Position numbers and translations under genes: made by a program
Assembly: GCF_002091755.1 (NCBI RefSeq)
Contig: NZ_BDAI01000009.1
Location: forward strand, 135,857-199,856
Reading direction: 5' to 3'
DNA: 64,000 nucleotides
Origin: Pseudomonas nitroreducens NBRC 12694
GTDB lineage: Bacteria > Pseudomonadota > Gammaproteobacteria > Pseudomonadales > Pseudomonadaceae
Notes under the pieces: generated by a model
Database searches by the model: none
Told to the model about the DNA's origin: nothing
What the model saw: the letters and a program-made list of their open reading frames with translations, nothing else
Shown here: positions 25,203 to 34,564 of the stretch, in pieces
Position numbering within the stretch: the stretch's first letter is position 1
How the letters are laid out: every line of letters starts with the position of its first letter

Positions 25203-28200
25203 TCATGCAGGCCGTGCCTGCGTAATTGGACTGTGGTAGATCGGGCGGATGCCGAACCAGATCGCGTACATGGCCGGCAGGAACACCAGGGTCAGCACGG
25301 TGCCGGCGAAGGTACCGCCGATCAGGGTGTAAGCGAGCGTGCCCCAGAACACCGAATGGGTGAGAGGGATGAACGCCAGGATCGCAGCCAACGCGGTAAG
25401 AATCACCGGTCGGGCACGCTGCACGGTGGCCTCGACCACGGCGCGGAACGGATCGAGACCTGCCGCCTCGTTCTGGCGGATCTGCCCGATCAATATCAGC
25501 GTGTTGCGCATGAGGATGCCAGACAGCGCGATCAGCCCCACCAGCGCGTTAATGCCGAACGGTTGCTGGAACAGGATCAGTGTCGGCACTACACCGATCA
25601 GCCCCAGCGGGCTGGTGAGAAAGACCATGATCATCGCGGCGATCGAGCGCACCTGCAGGATGATAATGATCAGCGTGACGGCCAGCATGATCGGGAATAG
25701 CGGCAGCATGGCCTTGCTGGCTTTGCCCGATTCCTCGATGGAGCCCGCTTGCTCGATGCGATAGCCGCTTTGCAGCCGTTCGATGATGGGTTGCAACTGC
25801 TGGCTGATGGCGGTCGACACGTCTGGCGGCTGTAGGCCTTCAGCGATATCGCCGCGCACGGTGAGGGTCGGCATGCGATCCCGCCAGCGCATGATCGGCT
25901 CTTCCATGCGCACTTCCACTTCGCCCACCTGCGACAGCGGGATGCGCTGACCATTGGCACCGGCCAGGGTGAAATCCATCATCCGCGCCGGGTCGAAGCG
26001 AATATCACCGGCGGCACGGGCCATCACCTGTACCGTGCGGATGTCTTCGCGCACGGCGGTAACGGGCACGCCGCTGAGCAAAAACTGCAGTTGCTGCGCG
26101 ACGGCACTGGAGGTCAGCCCCACCGCTTGCAAGCGATCCTGCTGCAGATTGAAGTGCAGCGTGGGAACTCGGGTGCCCCAATCGGTATTGACTGTGCGCA
26201 TCAGCGGGCTGGCCTCCATCACTTGGCGCACCTCGGTGGCGATCTCACGCAGGCGCTGCGGATCCGGGCCGGTGATCCGGTAGGCCACCGGATACGGCGA
26301 GTATGGGCCGAACACCAATTGACTGACACGTACCTGCGCCTCGCTGGCCAGCCCCTCGGCAATCGCCTTGCGCAGCCTGTGCTTGAGCGCCTCGCGCTCT
26401 TCCGGGTTGTCGGTGCGTACGACGATCTTGGCGAACGACGGATCTGGCAACTCTGGGCTCATGGCCATGAAGAAGCGTGGCGCGCCCTGGCCGACGTAGG
26501 CCGTGACGATCTTCGCCTCTGCCTGTTGGGCCAGCCAGGTCTCGACTTTTTCCGCAGCGGCGCTGGTCTGGAGAATCGAGGTGCCATAAGGCATCTGTAC
26601 CTCGACCATCACTTCGGGGCGGTCGGATATGGGGAAGAACTGCTTCTTGACCAGCGCCATGCCGAGCACGGTCGTCACGAACAGCCCGACCACTGAGCCT
26701 GCGACCAGCCACTTATGGGCGATGACCTTACCCAAAATCCGACGAAAGCGGTTGTAACGCGGGGTGTTGTAGATTGCGTCGTGACCGCCCTCGACCTTCT
26801 TGATCGCCGGCAGCAGCTTGACGCCGAAGTACGGCGTGAAGATCACCGCGACCAGCCAGGAGGCGATCAATGCGATACCAACGATCCAGAACATGTTGCT
26901 GGTGTATTCTCCGGCCGTGGAGCGGGCGAAACCGTTGGGCATGAAGCCGACGGCAGTGACCAGGGTGCCGGAGAGCATCGGCGCCGCTGTGTGGCTCCAG
27001 GCGTAAGCAGAGGCTCGCACGCGGTCGTAGCCTTCCTCCATCTTCACCACCATCATCTCGATGGCGATGATCGCATCGTCCACCAGCAGACCTAGGGCGA
27101 GGATCAGCGAGCCCAGGGTGATGCGATCGAAGTTCTTGCCGCTGGCGGCCATCACCACGAAGACCATCGCCAGGGTCAGCGGCACCGCCACTGCGACCAC
27201 AACGCCGACGCGCCAGCCCATGCTGACGAAGCACACCAGCATGACCACCAGCAGCGCGACGAAGAATTTGATCATGAACTCGTCGACGGACGCGCTGATG
27301 TTGACGGCCTGGTCTGTGACCTTGCTCAGGCTCATGCCCAGCGGTAGTTCAGCGTTGATCTGCTGCGCCTCATCGTTCAAGGCCTTGCCCAGATCGAGCC
27401 CGTTCCAGCCTTCACGCATGATGATGCCGAGCAACAGGGCCGGTTCGCCGCCGTTGCGAATCAGGAAGGTGGCTGGATCTTCGTAGCCGCGCTTGACCGT
27501 GGCGACATCGGAAAGCTTCAAGGTGCGACCTTGAGCGATGATCGGGGTGTCACGAATCTTCTCTAGTTCATCGAAAGCACCATCCAGGCGCAGGAACACG
27601 TCTGGGCCGAGGGTTTCCACGGAGCCGGCCGGGGTCAGGGCGTTCTGCCCATTGAGCGCGGCGAACACGTCCTGTGGGCCGATGCCTAGGGTGGCCAGGC
27701 GCTCGTGGGAGAACTCGACAAAGATGCGCTCGGCTTGCTCGCCGATGATGTTGACCTTTTTCACGCCGGGTACATGCAGCAGACGCTGACGCAGGGTCTC
27801 GGCGTCGCGCACCAGGTGGCGCTGCGGCTCGCCCCTGGCTTTGAGCGCGAACAGGGCGAAGGTGACGTCCGAATACTCATCGTTGACCATCGGGCCGATA
27901 ACCCCGGCAGGCAGCGTCTTGGCCTCGTCGCTGATCTTCTTGCGCGCCTGGTAAAACTCCTCGGGCACCTCTGAGGGTGGGGTGGTGTCGAGCAGCGACA
28001 GGGTGGTGAACGCCAGCCCCGGGCGTGTATAGGTCTCGCTGCGGTCGTACCAGCGCAGTTCCTGCAGGCGTTTCTCGATTTTCTCGGCGACCTGATCCTG
28101 CATTTCCTGGGCGGTGGCCCCCGGCCAGGCGGTGACAATGGTCATTACCTTGATGGTGAAGGCCGGGTCTTCTGCCCGCCCGAGCTTGAAGAAGGCGACC

Positions 28201-28292
28201 AGACCCGCCAGGGAAATCAGGCAGACCAGGAACAGGGTGACGGAGCGCTCGCGCACGGCGAGTGCGGAAAGGTTGAAACGACCTTCGCTCAT
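25203..28292 (-). CDS. RND efflux pump inner-membrane transporter
   Basis: This 1029-residue protein is a complete resistance-nodulation-division permease with twelve helices and two large periplasmic loops. The proton-relay aspartates are Asp405-Asp406 in helix 4 (GLLVDDAIIAIEMM). The N-terminus SALAVRERSVTLFLV and the C-terminal repeat GILMRNTLILIGQI and RPVILTALAAILAFIPL match the AcrB/TriC-type family. It exports drugs or other hydrophobic compounds, with an adaptor and an outer-membrane channel. The adaptor gene overlaps it by four bases (ATGA). No outer-membrane factor gene is nearby, so it must borrow one, as TriABC does with OpmH. Expression is likely controlled by the TetR protein encoded just upstream. 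Confidence 0.92.
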   Translation of the reverse strand: MSEGRFNLSALAVRERSVTLFLVCLISLAGLVAFFKLGRAEDPAFTIKVMTIVTAWPGATAQEMQDQVAEKIEKRLQELRWYDRSETYTRPGLAFTTLSLLDTTPPSEVPEEFYQARKKISDEAKTLPAGVIGPMVNDEYSDVTFALFALKARGEPQRHLVRDAETLRQRLLHVPGVKKVNIIGEQAERIFVEFSHERLATLGIGPQDVFAALNGQNALTPAGSVETLGPDVFLRLDGAFDELEKIRDTPIIAQGRTLKLSDVATVKRGYEDPATFLIRNGGEPALLLGIIMREGWNGLDLGKALNDEAQQINAELPLGMSLSKVTDQAVNISASVDEFMIKFFVALLVVMLVCFVSMGWRVGVVVAVAVPLTLAMVFVVMAASGKNFDRITLGSLILALGLLVDDAIIAIEMMVVKMEEGYDRVRASAYAWSHTAAPMLSGTLVTAVGFMPNGFARSTAGEYTSNMFWIVGIALIASWLVAVIFTPYFGVKLLPAIKKVEGGHDAIYNTPRYNRFRRILGKVIAHKWLVAGSVVGLFVTTVLGMALVKKQFFPISDRPEVMVEVQMPYGTSILQTSAAAEKVETWLAQQAEAKIVTAYVGQGAPRFFMAMSPELPDPSFAKIVVRTDNPEEREALKHRLRKAIAEGLASEAQVRVSQLVFGPYSPYPVAYRITGPDPQRLREIATEVRQVMEASPLMRTVNTDWGTRVPTLHFNLQQDRLQAVGLTSSAVAQQLQFLLSGVPVTAVREDIRTVQVMARAAGDIRFDPARMMDFTLAGANGQRIPLSQVGEVEVRMEEPIMRWRDRMPTLTVRGDIAEGLQPPDVSTAISQQLQPIIERLQSGYRIEQAGSIEESGKASKAMLPLFPIMLAVTLIIIILQVRSIAAMIMVFLTSPLGLIGVVPTLILFQQPFGINALVGLIALSGILMRNTLILIGQIRQNEAAGLDPFRAVVEATVQRARPVILTALAAILAFIPLTHSVFWGTLAYTLIGGTFAGTVLTLVFLPAMYAIWFGIRPIYHSPITQARPA

Positions 28293-29404
28293 GGCTGGCC
28301 TTCCTCGGTTGCCGCCACGGTGACCGGCTCGGCCAGGCGAACGGCTTGGCCGTCGCGCAGTAGGTGCGCACCGAGAGCGACGATCTGGTCGCCCGGCTTG
28401 ATCGCGCCGCTGATGCGGGCGCTCTCATCATCCAGCGACTGAACGCTGACGGGCGTCCACTCCACGTGCGCCGGTTCTCCGCGAATCACCCAGATGCCAG
28501 GCCCGTTACCTCCGTCGTACAGAGCGGCAATGGGCACCTGCACTGCGCTCGTTAGGGCGGTCTGCTGCTCGCTGATTTGCACGGTGATGGTGGTGCCCAG
28601 CGGCGCGTTAGCCAGCTCGTCATCGAGCACGTAGCGCGCCTCGAAGGTGCGGGTCTGGCGGTCGGCGACATCCGACAACTGGCGCAGCCGGGTGGCGACG
28701 CTGATGTCTTGCCTGCCGAAGAGTCTGGCCTCAGCAGTGGAGCCGACTGCCGGGCGTAGGGTTTCCGGCAGTTGCACCAGCGCTTCGCGTGGGCCGGCAT
28801 GTGCGAGCCGTACGACGGCCTGGCCGGCGCTGACCACCTGGCCTGGCTCGGCCAGTGTTTCCATGACGATGCCATCGGCATCGGCGAGCAACTCGGCGTA
28901 GCGGGTGGCGTTATCGGCAACCTTGGCTTGTGCCTCGGCTGCACTGAGTTGCGCGCGAGCCGCATCCGCCGCTGCCTTGTATTGGTCGTAGGCGGATGCC
29001 GACACCGCGCCAGTGCCGCGTAGGGCGCGGTAACGAGCTTCGTCATCGCTGGCCTGCCGAGCCCTTGCTCGCGCGGCGGCCACCGCCTCGCGCTGTGCAT
29101 GAGCGGCGAGTTGCAGGTCGATAGGATCCAGACGCAAAAGCACCTGGCCACGCTTGACGGTCTGGCCGGTATCGACCAGGCGCTGCAACACCTTGCCGGA
29201 CACGCGGAAACCCAGGTCGCTCTGCACTCTGGCCGCGACGATGCCGGTGAAGGAACGTGATGTAACGGTTGCCGACTGGATGATGGTGGCGCGAACCAGT
29301 GGCGCGTCAGTGCGGGGATCGGGGGGCGTCTGGTCGCTGCAGGCGACTAGCACGAACGGCATCACGCCGACCAGAGTGGACAAAAGGAGGTTGCGCCGGC
29401 GCAT
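28289..29404 (-). CDS. RND pump periplasmic adaptor lipoprotein
   Basis: This 371-residue membrane fusion protein has a lipoprotein signal peptide with lipobox LVAC at Cys22. Two half lipoyl motifs (FRVSGKVLQRLVDTGQTVKR and VMETLAEPGQVVSAGQAVVR) frame an alpha-hairpin with coiled-coil character (HAQREAVAAARARARQASDD). Beta-barrel and membrane-proximal domains follow. It links the pump to an outer-membrane channel. The start ATG 29404 lies 43 bases from a TetR-type operator (29447-29474). The gene overlaps the pump gene by four bases, which implies coupled translation. Confidence 0.9.
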   Translation of the reverse strand: MRRRNLLLSTLVGVMPFVLVACSDQTPPDPRTDAPLVRATIIQSATVTSRSFTGIVAARVQSDLGFRVSGKVLQRLVDTGQTVKRGQVLLRLDPIDLQLAAHAQREAVAAARARARQASDDEARYRALRGTGAVSASAYDQYKAAADAARAQLSAAEAQAKVADNATRYAELLADADGIVMETLAEPGQVVSAGQAVVRLAHAGPREALVQLPETLRPAVGSTAEARLFGRQDISVATRLRQLSDVADRQTRTFEARYVLDDELANAPLGTTITVQISEQQTALTSAVQVPIAALYDGGNGPGIWVIRGEPAHVEWTPVSVQSLDDESARISGAIKPGDQIVALGAHLLRDGQAVRLAEPVTVAATEEGQP

Positions 29405-29446
29405 GAGGAACCCGTTGCGAAGTCGTAGGAAGCCTCACTTTGATTC

Positions 29447-29474
29447 TAGTGACCAATTTAGTCAATAGTCACTA
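29447..29474. promoter_or_regulatory. TetR operator before the efflux operon
   Basis: TAGTGAC (29447-29453) and GTCACTA (29468-29474) form a perfect 7-bp inverted repeat with a 14-base spacer. The same pair with the same spacing occurs before the TetR gene (30131-30158). Confidence 0.75.
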
Positions 29475-29475
29475 A

Positions 29476-30093
29476 TCAGGGTGACAGACTCCGCAACACT
29501 AGGCTGGACAGCAGGGTCGGAGCTTCAGCGGTGGTTTCGAGCCCGTACTGGAGCAGCAGCGGGTTAAAATAGGGGCGCATGATCAAGTGGATCGCGCGGG
29601 TGGTTTCGTCCAGGGGCGTCTTGCGCTCGAAGTCGCCGCTCTGCCGGCCCTGCTGCAGGATCTCGCGAAGGGTCTGCTCGATGAAGCCTTCGTAGAGCAA
29701 GGTTGCCGGCCAGCGCCCGTAGGCGGCGGAGGCAGCTATCTCGTAGAGTTTGCGATCCTGGAAGAACAGCTGCAGGCAGGCTTCCACTAGCGCCTTAAGC
29801 ATGCGCCGTAGCTTCTCGGGCGGGCTGTCCACCTCATCGATGGCGGCCCTTACCTCGGTCTGTATCTGCTGCAGGCAGTTCGAGCAGATCATTTCGCCGA
29901 TGGCCTGCTTGGACTCGAAGAACTTGTAGATATAGGCCTTGGAAAAACCGATGGCCTTGGCCAGGTCGGAAACCGTGGTCTTCTCGTAGCCATACAGGCG
30001 GAAGTGCTCGGTCGCCGCTGCTACGATCTGATCACGCACCTCGTGATCCATTGGGCCACGTGCTGCAACTTTGGGGGAGGGGGTCTTGTTCAT
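29476..30093 (-). CDS. TetR-family repressor of the RND pump
   Basis: This 205-residue regulator has an N-terminal TetR helix-turn-helix (KTTVSDLAKAIGFSKAYIYK, about residues 36-55, then FFESKQAIGEMI). The C-terminal ligand domain is all-helical. ATG 30093 follows AGG by nine bases; ATG 30117 and a TTG further up are less likely. It is transcribed in the same direction as the adaptor and pump genes. Matching operators lie before it and before the adaptor gene, consistent with autoregulation and repression of the pump. The ligand is unknown. Confidence 0.88.
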   Translation of the reverse strand: MNKTPSPKVAARGPMDHEVRDQIVAAATEHFRLYGYEKTTVSDLAKAIGFSKAYIYKFFESKQAIGEMICSNCLQQIQTEVRAAIDEVDSPPEKLRRMLKALVEACLQLFFQDRKLYEIAASAAYGRWPATLLYEGFIEQTLREILQQGRQSGDFERKTPLDETTRAIHLIMRPYFNPLLLQYGLETTAEAPTLLSSLVLRSLSP

Positions 30094-30130
30094 GGGTGAT
30101 AGCCTACAGAGCGGCATGGTGATAGACAAT

Positions 30131-30158
30131 TAGTGACTAAAATGTATTATGGTCACAA
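30131..30158. promoter_or_regulatory. TetR operator before its own gene
   Basis: TAGTGAC (30131-30137) and GTCACAA (30152-30158) form an inverted repeat with a 14-base spacer and one mismatch. On the minus strand the spacer holds TAATAC, a plausible -10. Confidence 0.7.
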
Positions 30159-30316
30159 ATTCTGCGATCTCCTCCTTGCCCTGGAAGAACATCCCACGCC
30201 GTCGAAGCAATTCCTCGTTGTACTGATGAGCACCGGCCTGGTGGCAGGCTCGATCTAGAGAACTGATGATAGCGATGCCGATAGTCCGCTATTGGCCGGA
30301 AGCGGACAAATCCTGT

Positions 30317-31303
30317 CTAAGGAACGGCTGCATCAACCCGTTCGGCGTGCACGCCCGCTGTGCTGCGTTCATCCTGGCTGCGCCCCATTGTTGACGGTCT
30401 GTCGATGTTCGCCTGCACATTGACTCGCGGACTCTCATGCGAAGGTTCGTCGCTGGCATGGATCGTACCGGCCTGGGTGGCCACCGCAGCTGCGACGGCG
30501 ACAGTCGGATTCATGCTGTCGACCATGGAGCTGGGAATGAGGATGGTGGTTCCGCGCTCCTTGGTGGTCTCGTAGATGATGTTCATTGCGCGCAACTGCA
30601 GGGCCGTAGGCTGACCGGCATAGATCGTGGCTGCTTCCACAAACCGTCCGGCGATTTCCGCTTCTGCTGAGCCCAGGATGATTCGCGCCTGCTTCTCGCG
30701 TTCAGCCTGCGCCTGGCGTGACATGGCGTCCTGCAATGCCACCGGGATGGCCACGTCGCGGATCTCCACCGAGCCGACGGTGACACCCCATTTCTGGGTC
30801 TTTTCACCAATCTCGCGGCACAACTGCTGATCGGAGCTGCTTCGATCGGATAGCAGCGCGGCCAGCATCGACGAACCGATCATTTCCCGCAGAGAGGTCT
30901 GTGCTACCCGGTCGATGGCCTGCCGGTAGTCGGTGATAGCCAGTGCCGCTTTGCGGGCGTCGTGCACGTGCCAGAAGATGATGGCGTCGACGTTCACCGG
31001 CACTGTATCGCGAGTCAGTGCCTGCTCGGCATTGAACGCCGTGGTCTGGATTCGCTCGTCGATCACAGCGACGACGCTGTCCAGGACCGGAATGATCATG
31101 AACAGTCCGGGCCCGCGCACGCCTTGCAGGTTACCTGCGCGCAACACGACGAATTTCTGCCAGGTATTGGCCATCTTGAGGGACAGCGAGACGACCAGTG
31201 CGCACACCAGCACAACGATGCCCACAACCGAGTGGCCAAGGTAGATGAGGACGGCACCGATGGCCGTCAGAACCGTGACGATGAAGAGGGTGATGGGGTT
31301 CAT
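30317..31303 (-). CDS. Slipin / stomatin-like SPFH protein
   Basis: This 328-residue membrane-anchored protein has two hydrophobic segments in the first 45 residues and then a band 7 domain (QKFVVLRAGNLQGVRGPGLF, IPVLDSVVAVIDERIQTTAF, VPVNVDAIIFWHVHDARKAA). A helical region with AQAEREKQARIILGSAEAEI follows, as in all slipins. The tail of about 70 residues is polar and probably disordered. Slipins form membrane-associated oligomers and often pair with an NfeD protein, but no NfeD gene is next to it. ATG 31303 has AGGAGG six bases upstream, a very strong site. It is followed by small stress-type genes. Confidence 0.88.
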   Translation of the reverse strand: MNPITLFIVTVLTAIGAVLIYLGHSVVGIVVLVCALVVSLSLKMANTWQKFVVLRAGNLQGVRGPGLFMIIPVLDSVVAVIDERIQTTAFNAEQALTRDTVPVNVDAIIFWHVHDARKAALAITDYRQAIDRVAQTSLREMIGSSMLAALLSDRSSSDQQLCREIGEKTQKWGVTVGSVEIRDVAIPVALQDAMSRQAQAEREKQARIILGSAEAEIAGRFVEAATIYAGQPTALQLRAMNIIYETTKERGTTILIPSSMVDSMNPTVAVAAAVATQAGTIHASDEPSHESPRVNVQANIDRPSTMGRSQDERSTAGVHAERVDAAVP

Positions 31304-31561
31304 GGTGTCCTCCTGCATTCAAGCGCAACGCTCATTTGAAGATTGCGCCTGAGGCGTTCGTCTGTCTGTGCGCTAGACCACTGGAGCAATCCGCTGGGAA
31401 GGGGCCCGCGAGCACTGCCGGTATTTGTGAGGGGCTAAGCGCGCTTGCGTACCGACGCCAGGAGTTGCGACCTGCCATGGTTGCATTCCGTCAACACCGA
31501 GCTGGCCTGGCGTTTCGGTACGTCCTGGCGATCAGCAGTGATCGGCTCACCAGAGGTCGCC

Positions 31562-31777
31562 ATGAAAAAACAACCGGGAACAGTTCCTGACAGCCCGTCG
31601 CCAGCCGGTGGGGGTGTCAGGCCCACACTGCCGGGCGGTGAATATGGCTCTCCCGCCGAGCGATATTCATTTCGAGATCGCGACAAGAAACAGCCGACGC
31701 TGCCGCCATCGGTTGATCCGGCTGAAGACCCATCACAGGCTCCGCACAAGTCTCCGGGCGATCCCTCGGAGGAGTAG
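31562..31777 (+). CDS. Small proline-rich protein of unknown function
   Basis: The 71-residue product (MKKQPGTVPDSPSPAGGGVR, ending SPGDPSEE) is rich in proline, charged and probably disordered. ATG 31562 has AGAGG eight bases upstream. No domain is recognised. It lies in a group of small genes between the slipin and the glucan synthase genes. Confidence 0.55.
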   Translation: MKKQPGTVPDSPSPAGGGVRPTLPGGEYGSPAERYSFRDRDKKQPTLPPSVDPAEDPSQAPHKSPGDPSEE

Positions 31778-31871
31778 TTCCCGCCGAGCGTGCGATGGCG
31801 CACGGAGGGCCATCCTGACGCTGTTGTCCGTCGGCTGCCCGAAGTCGGCCGCTGCGTCGTCATGTGCCAAC

Positions 31872-32378
31872 TCAGACCAGGCTGATGTCCATGTGCGCAC
31901 CGACTCCGGGCGCTCTTTCGATGACTTCGAAGGCGCGCAGGGTTTCGCGCGCCGAGTGGGTCTCGGCAAGCAGAACGACATTTCCTGGCAGGAGGGTGTA
32001 CCCGAAGGGATGGTCGTCCTGGCTGAAGTTCGCCGAAGCGCCGATTGCCGCGCCCGCCAGCCCTCCCACGACAGCACCCCAGCCCAGCAATTCGAGCAGC
32101 GGCGAGCCGCCGAAGAGGCCTGCTCCGGCGTTCGTCATGGCGATTGCGAGCAGCGCACTGACCAGCAGGCCGAACAGCGCCCCGACGGCAACGCCCTTGA
32201 TGACCTGCCTGAAGGGGCGCCGCTTCGCGCGCAGGCGCCCGGAGGGCACCAGTTCCTGGTTGTCGAATATGCGCACTCGATCCAGACGAATGCCTAACCC
32301 CAACAGGTCCTGTTTCGCGCAATCGGCCTGTGATCGTCGGGTGAACACACCTGAGACCTGATGGCAGTAGTGGGTCAT
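31872..32378 (-). CDS. Stress-type membrane protein with a glycine-rich hairpin
   Basis: This 168-residue protein starts with a soluble region of about 50 residues (GVFTRRSQADCAKQDLLGLG) like the YflT/general stress protein 17M fold. Two hydrophobic glycine-rich segments follow (VAVGALFGLLVSALLAIAM and LGWGAVVGGLAGAAIGASA), then a soluble tail (VVLLAETHSARETLRAFEVI) that repeats the first fold. It is probably an inner-membrane protein of the general stress response. Function is unknown. Two divergent small genes flank it. Confidence 0.65.
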   Translation of the reverse strand: MTHYCHQVSGVFTRRSQADCAKQDLLGLGIRLDRVRIFDNQELVPSGRLRAKRRPFRQVIKGVAVGALFGLLVSALLAIAMTNAGAGLFGGSPLLELLGWGAVVGGLAGAAIGASANFSQDDHPFGYTLLPGNVVLLAETHSARETLRAFEVIERAPGVGAHMDISLV

Positions 32379-32587
32379 GGTTGCTCTCCTGCAGCGCGAC
32401 CTTTCGAACCAGTTTCCAGCATCCGCGAAGCCAAGGCGTCGGTCCGTCTGTTAACGCACGTACCGGTGCCCGTTATTGGGTGACCAGCGCAAGTGGGCTA
32501 CCGCACCGACAACCTGGTGAAAGGTTGTCATTGTCGCTCCCTCCACACTCTGCAAGGTGCAGGAGTGGGAAGCGCGGCGAGGCGACC

Positions 32588-32830
32588 ATGAACCAGACAG
32601 GCAAGCAAGGCCCCCATGGCGGGGCCGCTGAACCCAAGGGGAAGACTCATCCGCAAGGCAGACGCAACGAAGCGCCGCGTTTGCCGGGCTCAGATAACTA
32701 CTCCAATCCGAAGACCAGAGCGGAAGCGGTACTCCAGCAATCGCTGGAGGTCGATTCTGCTGGAAATCCGACCTATCGACCGGAGAAGGGCACGAAGCCC
32801 GGCCGCGCCGGAGATGTTCATGACCAGTGA
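32588..32830 (+). CDS. Small hydrophilic protein, stress type
   Basis: The 80-residue product (MNQTGKQGPHGGAAEPKGKT, ending PGRAGDVHDQ) is very hydrophilic, rich in Gly, Pro and Lys, and probably unfolded. ATG 32588 follows GAGGCGACC. Such proteins are common in Pseudomonas stress loci; no function is known. Confidence 0.55.
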   Translation: MNQTGKQGPHGGAAEPKGKTHPQGRRNEAPRLPGSDNYSNPKTRAEAVLQQSLEVDSAGNPTYRPEKGTKPGRAGDVHDQ

Positions 32831-33020
32831 TGCGCCATCGATGGATGACTACAGAAAACGCAGTGTGGCGGCGGGTCTGCGGCGCCAATGGCGGCATGCG
32901 GTGATTCTCTGCAGGAGGGCATGGCGTCAGCTGTCCATGACGACACACCCTGTGCCGCAGGCCAATCGCCAGATCAGGGTGAAAGAAACGCCGGCGGTTC
33001 GGCGCAGGCCGCGTCGTTGA
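32820..33020 (+). CDS. Possible small basic protein
   Basis: A 66-residue frame starts at ATG 32820, overlapping the preceding gene by 11 bases. It is arginine-rich (YRKRSVAAGLRRQWRHAVIL and ETPAVRRRPRR). There is no clear ribosome binding site and no family; translation coupling is the only support. Confidence 0.28.
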   Translation: MTSDAPSMDDYRKRSVAAGLRRQWRHAVILCRRAWRQLSMTTHPVPQANRQIRVKETPAVRRRPRR

Positions 33021-33059
33021 TCGTGCAGCTGCCGGTTACGATGGAGGTCACCAGAGCCG

Positions 33060-33365
33060 ATGAACAGATTGTCACTGATCGCTGCCGGGAAAATGCTCGA
33101 CACCTGGCTTCCGGGTTACTCATGCGCACTCTCTCGGTCCGCCATGGGCTCCATCAGCCTTCAGCTCATGTCCTTCCTGCAGAGGGAGGGGATTACGTTC
33201 GTGGGCATCGGCCAGCATTGCCTGCAAGGCGCGCAAGCGCTGAGAACGCTCAGTCAATGGTTGCAGGGAGAGCTGGCCCTCGTCTTCACCCCGCCTGCAG
33301 AGGAAGCACAGGTTCCGGCACGCAGAGTTACCGAGGATGAGAGCCTGGACTTCGAGTGTCAGTAG
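33060..33365 (+). CDS. Hypothetical protein of 101 aa
   Basis: The frame starts at ATG 33060 with GGAGG about 12 bases upstream. The sequence has normal amino acid balance (SLQLMSFLQREGITFVGIGQ, then LRTLSQWLQGELALVFTPP) and ends EDESLDFECQ. I do not recognise it. Codon third positions are GC-rich but less so than in neighbouring genes. It converges on the receiver gene at 33379. Confidence 0.4.
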   Translation: MNRLSLIAAGKMLDTWLPGYSCALSRSAMGSISLQLMSFLQREGITFVGIGQHCLQGAQALRTLSQWLQGELALVFTPPAEEAQVPARRVTEDESLDFECQ

Positions 33366-33378
33366 CCGTCGATTGCAA

Positions 33379-33780
33379 TCAGGGCTCCTCCTCACCACCA
33401 GGCGTCCTTCGTTCCGGGAGCGCACGAAGAGTGCCCTCGAGCGTTGCGAGGTCCCATGGCTTGGCCAGGAACGTCGAGTTCTCGAGCGGCTTTCTGCGCT
33501 CCGGTCCATTGAGTCCCGAGGTGATCACGACGGGCGTCGAGGGACAGTGCTGCAGAGAGAGTCTGGCAACGTCGTAGCCGTCGAGCAGCCCGACCATCTG
33601 AATGTCGGTGATGATCAGATCCACCCGCGTGTCCGGCTGCTTCAGGTGCTCGATTCCATCTTCGGCGCTGGAGAAGGCGGTGACCTGCGCGTCGAGAAGA
33701 TTGGCCAGGATCTGCGTCATCAGAATGCGGACGGTCAGCTCGTCCTCCAGCAGGAGGATGTGCGGTGAAATACTGCCCAT
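33379..33780 (-). CDS. Stand-alone response-regulator receiver protein
   Basis: This 133-residue protein is a CheY-like receiver without an output domain. Acidic Glu12-Asp13, phospho-acceptor Asp59 (LIITDIQM), Thr87-Ser88 (VVITSG) and Lys107 (FLAKPWD) are all present. It probably takes part in a phosphorelay or binds a partner protein. No kinase gene is adjacent. A second receiver-only gene lies at 47421. The start ATG 33780 is assumed. Confidence 0.8.
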   Translation of the reverse strand: MGSISPHILLLEDELTVRILMTQILANLLDAQVTAFSSAEDGIEHLKQPDTRVDLIITDIQMVGLLDGYDVARLSLQHCPSTPVVITSGLNGPERRKPLENSTFLAKPWDLATLEGTLRALPERRTPGGEEEP

Positions 33781-33876
33781 GTCGTTGTCATCCAGTCCAG
33801 GTTGCCAATGCTTGAAAGCTCCCGTGGGACAGGGAGCGCTCGGCTATGTGATCCTCTGCTGGTGTGCGGGCGCCCA

Positions 33877-34182
33877 TCATGGCTTGCCTCCAGTATCCCC
33901 GGGCAAGCTCGGCGCCTGGTCTTCCGCACGGGCTGATGTGGCCGCGGTTTCCTTCGGCAACGTGGCCTCTATCTGATGCGGCGCCTCCACTCCCAGTTCC
34001 TCCAGCATGGGTAGCAACTCGGTGCAGAACTGCTGCAACTGGGTCTCGGAGAGCGCCGCAAAGCCATGGGCGAGGATGTAGCGGGCGATCACATCCTGCG
34101 GACTGTCCGGCGTGAACGCCGATTGCGCGATCAGATGGCGCAAGTCCTCGTAGAACCGTGCATTGATGTCGTTCGATTCCAT
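33877..34182 (-). CDS. Hypothetical protein of 101 aa
   Basis: The product (MESNDINARFYEDLRHLIAQ) is mostly helical, with an acidic, Thr/Ala-rich tail. ATG 34182 follows GAGGTG by six bases; a GTG three codons upstream lies within that site. DVIARYILAHGFAALSETQL resembles a small helical bundle, but no family is recognised. It is near the receiver gene on the same strand. Confidence 0.55.
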   Translation of the reverse strand: MESNDINARFYEDLRHLIAQSAFTPDSPQDVIARYILAHGFAALSETQLQQFCTELLPMLEELGVEAPHQIEATLPKETAATSARAEDQAPSLPGDTGGKP

Positions 34183-34564
34183 GACAGTCACCTCTTCAGC
34201 GGGCTAGGGAATTGCCCTGAGACGTATCGGCGCTCGGGGGCTGGACGTGCATTCGATGCATGGAACGGAACCAGCGTTTCCTGTGGGGGAGGCAATGACA
34301 CAGGCCATTGATTAGACGACCTGCCTTTCATTGGAATAGTGCGATAAGAATGATCAATGCGCCTGGCAGGCACCGAGCCGAGCCTCAGGCGGCCCTTAAG
34401 TGCGCAACCGCACCGACGTCGTAGTCCTGGTCTGCGAAGGTTGGACTCAGGCATGCCCCACTTCAGGAGCCTCCGGGTACCGACAGAGGGGGCTTTCTCT
34501 GTACGTGCCACCCTGGCGCTCGTGTCGACCTGCCAGGTTTCCGACGCACTTCCGGAGCATTGCC

